A stretch of DNA of 44,412 nucleotides from JADJPO01 sp963724535. GTDB taxonomy: Bacteria > Actinomycetota > Actinomycetes > Actinomycetales > Kineosporiaceae. The DNA is taken from the NCBI GenBank assembly GCA_963724535.1, contig CAVRVD010000003.1:1-44412 (forward strand), written 5' to 3'. The translations under genes and the position numbers were made by a program. Shown here in pieces: positions 40,199 to 44,412 of this stretch (its first letter is position 1; each line of letters starts with the position of its first letter). The notes beneath the pieces were generated by a model, which was given only the letters and a program-made list of their open reading frames with translations, made no database searches and was not told the origin of the DNA.

Positions 40199-40317
40199 AT
40201 GCGCGTCCCCGCCGACGACCCGCGGATCGTCGGCACGGTCGCGGCGATCCAGGCCGGCCTCACCGTCGACGGGCTGGTCCAGCGCTACCTCGCCGACGAG
40301 TGCTCGGCAACCTCCCG
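40199..40317 (+). pseudogene. Glycoside hydrolase family 15 deletion scar
   Basis: MRVPADDPRIVGTVAAIQ and TVDGLVQRYLADE (40199-40300) match the segment of GH15 glucoamylase-like proteins that lies about 80 residues before the C-terminus. Directly after it, in a shifted frame, LGNLP (40303-40317) matches the GH15 'GNFPQAFSH' C-terminal motif. The region between (GEGAFLPCSFW type) is missing. An internal deletion in an otherwise lost gene is the simplest reading. The flanking 40318-40488 shows nothing else. Confidence 0.5.
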
Positions 40318-40488
40318 TTCACTCCTGCACGCTTCAGCCCATCAGGAATCGCTCGCCGGGGAGTCCTCGATGCGCGGTGGGAAGGTCGAGTGGGCGTAGA
40401 TCATCGTGCGCAGGCTCGCGTCAAGGACGCCGCGGCAGTGTCCTCGACGAGCTGGATGACGCCGTTTGGGGCGACGCGACGGCAGGAC

Positions 40489-40632
40489 TCACTCGATGGC
40501 GGCGAGCTTGGCCTGCAGGGCTCTCAGACGAACGACCACGTCCTTCTGGTCATGGCCGAAGTTGCTGAGGAAGGCCTTAACGGCGCTGCGCAGCAAGGTC
40601 AGTTCGTCGTCGGTGACGGAGATCTCGTGCAT
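40489..40632 (-). CDS. 47-aa small protein
   Basis: ATG 40632 to TGA 40489. The product MHEISVTDDELTLLRSAVKA... is amphipathic and ends in a helix (VVRLRALQAKLAAIE). The pattern, with SNFGHDQKDV in the middle, is that of a small actinobacterial protein that I recall seeing only as hypothetical. TAACCT six bases before the ATG gives the leaderless geometry used elsewhere here. It diverges from the VapBC module. Confidence 0.6.
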   Translation of the reverse strand: MHEISVTDDELTLLRSAVKAFLSNFGHDQKDVVVRLRALQAKLAAIE

Positions 40633-40644
40633 ACCAGAAGGTTA
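40633..40644 (-). promoter_or_regulatory. Leaderless promoter -10 TAACCT for the 47-aa gene
   Basis: On the minus strand TAACCT (40644-40639), six bases, then ATG 40632; no ribosome-binding site. Confidence 0.5.
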
Positions 40645-40833
40645 AGGGACTACGTCGTTCGGCCCACACCCCTACACCACGATGAGTTCGCCGAATCTCG
40701 ACCATCGCTGCCGTTAGCCCCCTGATCCAGGAATCTCGCAACCCGTCGCTTTCTGTCGCCATCTCGGGTTGGCCGAGACGTTCGGCCCCCGTCGTGCCGC
40801 TGATCGACGGCCACTCGTGAGCGATGATGCTCT

Positions 40834-40865
40834 GCTGTCAACATGTCTGATGCTAGGCTGTCATG
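40834..40865 (+). promoter_or_regulatory. vapBC leaderless promoter and possible operator
   Basis: TAGGCT at 40854-40859 is followed by six bases and GTG 40866, matching the other leaderless starts. GCTGTCA occurs at 40834-40840 and again at 40857-40863 as a direct repeat over the promoter, a plausible site for autoregulation by the antitoxin. Confidence 0.5.
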
Positions 40866-41120
40866 GTGCGCACGACGGTGACTTTGGATCCCGACGCCGA
40901 GCAGCTCGTCCGAGCTCGGATGATCGAGCGCGGAGTCTCGTTCAAGCAGGCATTGAACGACCTGATCCGTGAGGGAGTCCCCAGGCATCGGCAGCCAGCG
41001 GCCTTCGCCACTCGCACGGCGTCCCTCGGCGCGCCGAGCGTCAACCTCGACCAGGCGCTGCGGCTGGCGGCCGACCTCGAGGACGAGGAGATCGTGCGCA
41101 AGATGCGGCGCCGCGCGTGA
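40866..41120 (+). CDS. vapB: VapB-type antitoxin (ribbon-helix-helix)
   Basis: An 84-aa antitoxin from GTG 40866 (or 85 aa from ATG 40863). RTTVTLDPDAEQLVRARM is a ribbon-helix-helix DNA-binding start, and FKQALNDLIREG the second helix. The C-terminus (LAADLEDEEIVRKMRRR) is the toxin-binding tail. Its stop overlaps the toxin start by four bases. It should bind and silence the PIN toxin and repress its own promoter. Confidence 0.85.
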   Translation: MRTTVTLDPDAEQLVRARMIERGVSFKQALNDLIREGVPRHRQPAAFATRTASLGAPSVNLDQALRLAADLEDEEIVRKMRRRA

Positions 41121-41557
41121 AGATCGTCGACGCGAACGTGCTCATCTACGCGGTCAACCGCGACAGCGACTCCCACGAGGCCTCGCGCCGATGGCTCGAC
41201 GGCGCGCTGTCCGGCGATGCACGGGTCGGCTTCGCCTGGGTCGCGCTGCTGGCGTTCGTCCGGCTCACCACGAAGCCCGGACTGTTCCCCCGAACCCTGT
41301 CACCGGAACAGGCCACAGGCCAGGTCGAGGAGTGGCTCGCCGCGCCCAGCGCCCAGACGGTCGGCCCGACCGCGCGCCATCCGCGGCTGTTCGCCGACAT
41401 GATCGCCGCTGTCGGTACCGGCGCGAACCTGGTCACCGACGCCCACCTGGCCGCCCTGGCCCGCGAGCACCGCGCCGAGATCGTCACCTACGACCACGAC
41501 TTCGCCCGATTCCCAGGCATCTCTTGGGCACGTCCGGACGATCTGCTTCCCCGTTGA
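41117..41557 (+). CDS. vapC: VapC toxin, PIN-domain ribonuclease
   Basis: A 146-aa PIN ribonuclease. Acidic metal-binding residues: Asp5 in IVDANVLIYAV, Asp108 in NLVTDAHLAALA and Asp126/Asp128 in TYDHDFARF. The middle WVALLAFVRLTTKPGLFP is typical of the VapC subgroup that cuts tRNA or rRNA; the target cannot be told from sequence. It is translationally coupled to vapB. After it, 41558-41906 (349 nt) shows no recognisable gene. Confidence 0.87.
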   Translation: MKIVDANVLIYAVNRDSDSHEASRRWLDGALSGDARVGFAWVALLAFVRLTTKPGLFPRTLSPEQATGQVEEWLAAPSAQTVGPTARHPRLFADMIAAVGTGANLVTDAHLAALAREHRAEIVTYDHDFARFPGISWARPDDLLPR

Positions 41558-41906
41558 CGGCGCCGACCGCCCGGCGGCGGCACGAGGTGCATTCCGGTGC
41601 CGCCGAGTGGCCCGGCCGTTGCAGTTTCGCCTTGCCTGGTCGGCGGCATCCGCATGTTGCCACCGGTCAGGTTCGCGGCACGGCTCGCCGGCTTCGAGCT
41701 GGAAGCCAGGCACGCGGACAGTCCGCCTGAGATCCGCCCACGACGACCGGCCGCCGGCCCAGGCGATCATCCACCAACCAAGGCGTAGCAGCCCAATGCG
41801 GCAAGAGCGGCCACACTGCCGTGCTGCCGACGTCAAGAGGGAACGGGTCGCCAAGGCACAGCAGGTTCACGACCGTGTCGCAGCCTCATCGAGCCAGCAC
41901 CGGACG
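41558..41906. other. 349-nt stretch without a recognisable gene
   Basis: Open frames exist on both strands, but none shows a recognisable family, start site or motif. It lies between the convergent vapC and SRPBCC genes. Confidence 0.45.
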
Positions 41907-42392
41907 TCACCTAGCTTCCTGCGGCGACAAGAGGACTCCCTCCAGGCGCTCGAGTGCGCCCCGGGCGTAGCCCCTCCAGCAGCGGACGAACACGGGCAGT
42001 GCCACCCGTGCCGCCAGACTGCGCGACTCCACGTCCCACGACCAAGTGATCCGGACGCCGGTGCCCGCCAGCTCGAACGCCCAGCATCCCTCCACGCGGG
42101 CGATGAGCAGGGCAAGCGGGCCGGTCGGCTCGCTGAGCTCATAACTGAACTCGCGGGGTCGGTCGACGCGGACGAGGGTTTCCCGGGCACTACCCGGGCC
42201 GACGAACCGGACGACGCGCTGCTGTCCGGCGGTCCCCCAGATCCCGTCCTGCTCCGTACCCCTGACCGGAGGGATCGGCCCGTACCACCTGGTGAACAGA
42301 TCACCCAGAGGCATCGATAGCAACCGATCGAATGCCTCCGCGACGGCAACAGGGAAGGTCCGCGACCTCGACATGCGCAACGTCGTGCCCAT
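41907..42392 (-). CDS. SRPBCC / polyketide cyclase-like protein
   Basis: A 161-aa single-domain protein of the START-like fold. SRTFPVAVAEAFDRLLSMPLGDLFTRWYGPIPPV and later RVDRPREFSYEL, GTGVRITWSWDVESRS outline the strands and the ligand cavity (split here into short motifs). ATG 42392 lies five bases after TACGGT on the minus strand, close to the leaderless geometry. Ligand unknown. A methyltransferase lies upstream on the same strand, with a 163-nt gap. Confidence 0.75.
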   Translation of the reverse strand: MGTTLRMSRSRTFPVAVAEAFDRLLSMPLGDLFTRWYGPIPPVRGTEQDGIWGTAGQQRVVRFVGPGSARETLVRVDRPREFSYELSEPTGPLALLIARVEGCWAFELAGTGVRITWSWDVESRSLAARVALPVFVRCWRGYARGALERLEGVLLSPQEAR

Positions 42393-42403
42393 GCCCCACC
42401 GTA
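42393..42403 (-). promoter_or_regulatory. Probable leaderless promoter -10 TACGGT for the SRPBCC gene
   Basis: TACGGT (42403-42398, minus strand) is followed by five bases and ATG 42392. The spacing is one base shorter than at the other sites. Confidence 0.4.
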
Positions 42404-42555
42404 GGCGCGACCACCTCGACGCCGACAGCCCCGGTGCGGCGCCTCACTCGACCTCTCCGCGAGCGAAGGAACGAGATCATTTTGCGGGAGATGAGGATCT
42501 CTCGATGCTGCCGGCCAGGGACGAGCGGAGCTGCGGGCGGACCCCCCACTTGCGG

Positions 42556-43380
42556 TCAGCGTGGCCGGCGGAGTGCCTGCAGGGTGTAGGTGTGCGGTAG
42601 ACGCCAGGGGCGGTCGGCAAGGCGCCACTCGTCGAGGTCGACCCGCTCCATCTTCCCGGGCAGCGCTTCCCACGGCACCGAGTCGTGCTCGACAAGCTGG
42701 GTGAGTTCCATCCCGGCGTCAAGGAGCGCGGTGACGATCTCGCCGAGTCCGTGGTTCCAGCTGTGCGTCCGGGTGTGCACGAAGGTGCTGGTGGTCTCCA
42801 CGTACGTTGAGTCGTCCTCCCAGACCACCGGCTCAGGTGTCTCGGAGTAGGCGAAGTCGATCACCAGTTCGTCGCGGCGCTCGTCGATTGACCAGAGCAC
42901 TGGGTGCCCCTCGCGGAGGAACAGGCGCCCACCGGGCCGCAGCAGACCGGCCACAACCCCGGCCCAGCGGCGCACGTCAGGTAGCCAGCACAACGCGCCG
43001 ACCCCGGTGTAGACGAGGTCGAAGACGCCCTGCGGCAGGTGGTCCGGTACCGAGTAGACGTCGCACTCCACGAACTCGATGTCAGCCCCGGTCGCCGATG
43101 AGATGCGCCGCGCCTGCGCCAGGGAGGTGGGTGAGAAGTCCACACCCGTCATCCGGGCGCCGAGGCGGCTCAGCGACACGGTGTCGGTGCCGATATGACA
43201 CTGCAGGTGCACCCCGCGCAGGCCGGCGACGTCACCCAGTCGCGGCAGGTCGAAACGCACCACGTGACTGAGGAACTCCCGGTCCGCGACGAACCGCTCG
43301 ACCGCGTATCCGGGCGAAGCGGCGTGGGCTGCGGCGCGCTCGTCCCAGTTGGCGCGGTTGACCAGCAGGTAGTCATCCAT
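42556..43380 (-). CDS. Class I SAM-dependent methyltransferase
   Basis: A 274-aa methyltransferase. It starts YLLVNRANWDERAAAH, a pattern common in small-molecule methyltransferases. Motif I is weak (GVHLQCHIGTDTVSLSRLGA), followed by MTGVDFSPTSLAQARR, DIEFVECDVYS and VVAGLLRPGGRLFLREGHP. The His in QCHIG replaces the usual Gly of E/DxGxG. The substrate is unknown. ATG 43380 or GTG 43383 both fit; no clear ribosome-binding site. Confidence 0.82.
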   Translation of the reverse strand: MDDYLLVNRANWDERAAAHAASPGYAVERFVADREFLSHVVRFDLPRLGDVAGLRGVHLQCHIGTDTVSLSRLGARMTGVDFSPTSLAQARRISSATGADIEFVECDVYSVPDHLPQGVFDLVYTGVGALCWLPDVRRWAGVVAGLLRPGGRLFLREGHPVLWSIDERRDELVIDFAYSETPEPVVWEDDSTYVETTSTFVHTRTHSWNHGLGEIVTALLDAGMELTQLVEHDSVPWEALPGKMERVDLDEWRLADRPWRLPHTYTLQALRRPR

Positions 43381-43438
43381 CACCGCATGGTCGCACTACC
43401 CGCCCACCCGAGCCGACGAGCCTCGCGCCCGACGCGGT

Positions 43439-43639
43439 CAGTCCGCCATCGAAACCTGCCGCAGCGAAGCCGCCCGCCACGACCTCGATGAAGTCGTCGC
43501 CCTCCATCGGGAGGACCCGACCTCGACAATGGCTATCGACGTGCGCTGGATCTACCTCCACATGATCGAGGAGTACGCCCGCCACAACGGCCACGCCGAC
43601 CTCATCCGCCAAGCGATCGACGGGTCCACCGGGGCATGA
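43439..43639 (+). pseudogene. DUF664/DinB-like protein C-terminal remnant
   Basis: The frame ending at TGA 43639 reads QSAIETCRSEAARHDLDEVV and then IYLHMIEEYARHNGHADLIR. This is the last ~65 residues of a DUF664 (DinB-like, mycothiol-transferase type) protein, with the metal-binding His residues of its final helix (HMIEEYARHNGHADL). The first ~100 residues, with the other metal ligand and the start, are missing; upstream is the divergent methyltransferase. Not functional. Confidence 0.7.
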
Positions 43640-43716
43640 CGCGGACGCTGCGGTCCCACCCACGGGCACGGCCAAGTCCTACGCTCCGCGGCAATTGTGG
43701 ATGCTTCCCGCTGCGT

Positions 43717-44250
43717 TCAGCTCGTCGGTTGCCGGTACTCAGCCCTCGTGCTGCGCGCCATGACCGCTCTCGGCCATGCGTCCAGACCCTGTCGAGCCTC
43801 TCGGTCCCGGATCGCCTTCATGCCCTGCGACGTCTCGGCCTCAGCCACGACTCGGAATCCGAGACGCTCGTAGTAGGGACCATTCCACGGCACATCCACG
43901 TAGGTAGTCAGCGTCAACCCGCACAGTCCACGCTCCACTGCGAGACGGTCCGCGAGGTCTACCAGCTGACGTCCCAAGCCCTGCCCCGCATAACTGGGGT
44001 GCACCGAGACCTGCTCGATGTTGAGCCATCCGTCAACAGCGTCGACGAGCAGGTAGGCGATCGGATCGTCGTTCTCGTCAACCGAGACCCATGCCCGACC
44101 GTCTTGCTGGAACCTGCGCAGCTCATCTGTCGAGAGCGGCTCGTCGTCCGCCACGAGGTCCATGCCCCGCTCGCGAAATGAAACACCTGCTGCCCGCTCG
44201 ATGTCCTGCAACGAGGACAGTTCATCGTCACGAGCTGCCCGGATCACCAT
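43717..44250 (-). CDS. GNAT-family N-acetyltransferase
   Basis: A 177-aa acetyltransferase. Strand-helix motif VSVHPSYAGQGLGRQLVDLA is the acetyl-CoA pyrophosphate loop (Q/R-x-x-G-x-G/A type), followed by GLTLTTYVDVPWNGPYYERLGF, which is characteristic of a well-known actinobacterial GNAT group annotated without substrate. ATG 44250 or GTG 44253; GAGAG lies just upstream. The last 160 nt of the window show no supported gene. Confidence 0.87.
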   Translation of the reverse strand: MVIRAARDDELSSLQDIERAAGVSFRERGMDLVADDEPLSTDELRRFQQDGRAWVSVDENDDPIAYLLVDAVDGWLNIEQVSVHPSYAGQGLGRQLVDLADRLAVERGLCGLTLTTYVDVPWNGPYYERLGFRVVAEAETSQGMKAIRDREARQGLDAWPRAVMARSTRAEYRQPTS

Positions 44251-44412
44251 CACTCTCTACCGCACCACGGAGGGCCTAGTCCACGGCCTCCAGGCACCGA
44301 CCGACCCTCGGCACGACCGTCGGGACTTGGTCAGGTTTCGGAGGCCATGTCGGCGGCGAGGATGTAGTTGGGTGGCGGTCGACGTTCTCGCGAGTCCGCT
44401 CACAGCGCATCG

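Noticed and set aside
44277..44410. 44-aa minus-strand ORF at the right edge
   Set aside because: Codon third positions are not GC-biased and no family is recognised; could be the edge of something outside the window but cannot be supported.
1..44412. CRISPR arrays, tRNA or rRNA genes, insertion sequences, prophage genes
   Set aside because: No regularly spaced repeats, cloverleaf-like sequence, transposase motifs or phage structural proteins were found by eye.

Overview
The window is GC-rich, and many genes start with GTG, often overlapping the previous stop codon by four bases. Family-level content (F420-type LLM oxidoreductases, ECF sigma factor with zinc-finger anti-sigma factors, NarL-type two-component pair, DUF2218, DUF664, leaderless promoters) points to a free-living actinomycete. 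I do not assign a genus. All family calls come from reading motifs, not from a search. No rRNA, tRNA, CRISPR array, insertion sequence or phage gene was seen.

Layout. 250-5105 (+): DEAD-box RNA helicase, PhyH-type dioxygenase, duplicated DUF4389 membrane protein, DUF167 protein. 5013-6560 (-): TrkA-C membrane protein, a doubtful small membrane ORF and a frameshifted MarR regulator. 6635-11688 (+): ACC deaminase with the diagnostic residues, renalase-like flavoprotein, a DHA2 transporter fused to DUF2218, and a SIRT5-like sirtuin. 11748-18369 (-): a small ORF, an 810-aa membrane protein with a hydrolase serine motif, CynX/NimT-type transporter, LLM oxidoreductase, CNNM/CBS transporter. 18487-19602 (+): universal stress protein and an FKBP deletion scar. 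19618-21350 (-): LiaF-C-like protein and SRPBCC protein. 21602-27008 (+): envelope block of sulfotransferase-like protein, 79-aa membrane peptide, GT2-GtrA protein and GT39 transferase, then a truncated LLM gene. 27261-27668 (-): MscL. 28085-31007 (+): tightly coupled acyltransferase, GT2 and cytochrome P450. 31078-31703 (-): decayed radical SAM gene. 31771-33536 (+): TlpA-like and DUF3179 lipoproteins. 33541-35139 (-): methyltransferase, anti-sigma and ECF sigma, with a second zinc-finger anti-sigma-like gene diverging at 35221. 35662-37454 (-): response regulator and histidine kinase, diverging from a DUF6326 gene followed by two micro-ORFs and an amber-interrupted NAD(P)H-hydrate epimerase. 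39275-40144 (-): CcdA. Then a GH15 scar, a 47-aa protein, a VapBC toxin-antitoxin pair, SRPBCC and methyltransferase genes, a DUF664 remnant and a GNAT acetyltransferase.

Two themes stand out. First, at least seven genes begin 5-6 bases after a TANNNT hexamer (TAGGCT four times), a geometry expected of leaderless transcripts; this fixes several starts. Second, seven genes are clearly broken (MarR, FKBP, LLM, radical SAM, NnrE, GH15, DUF664), several as internal-deletion scars between intact neighbours, so this stretch appears to be losing genes.

The best candidates for something less described are the leaderless acyltransferase-GT2-P450 operon (possibly lipid or carotenoid decoration), the ECF sigma factor bracketed by two zinc-finger proteins, and the transporter-DUF2218 fusion, which carries a good internal ribosome-binding site in frame with its C-terminal domain.
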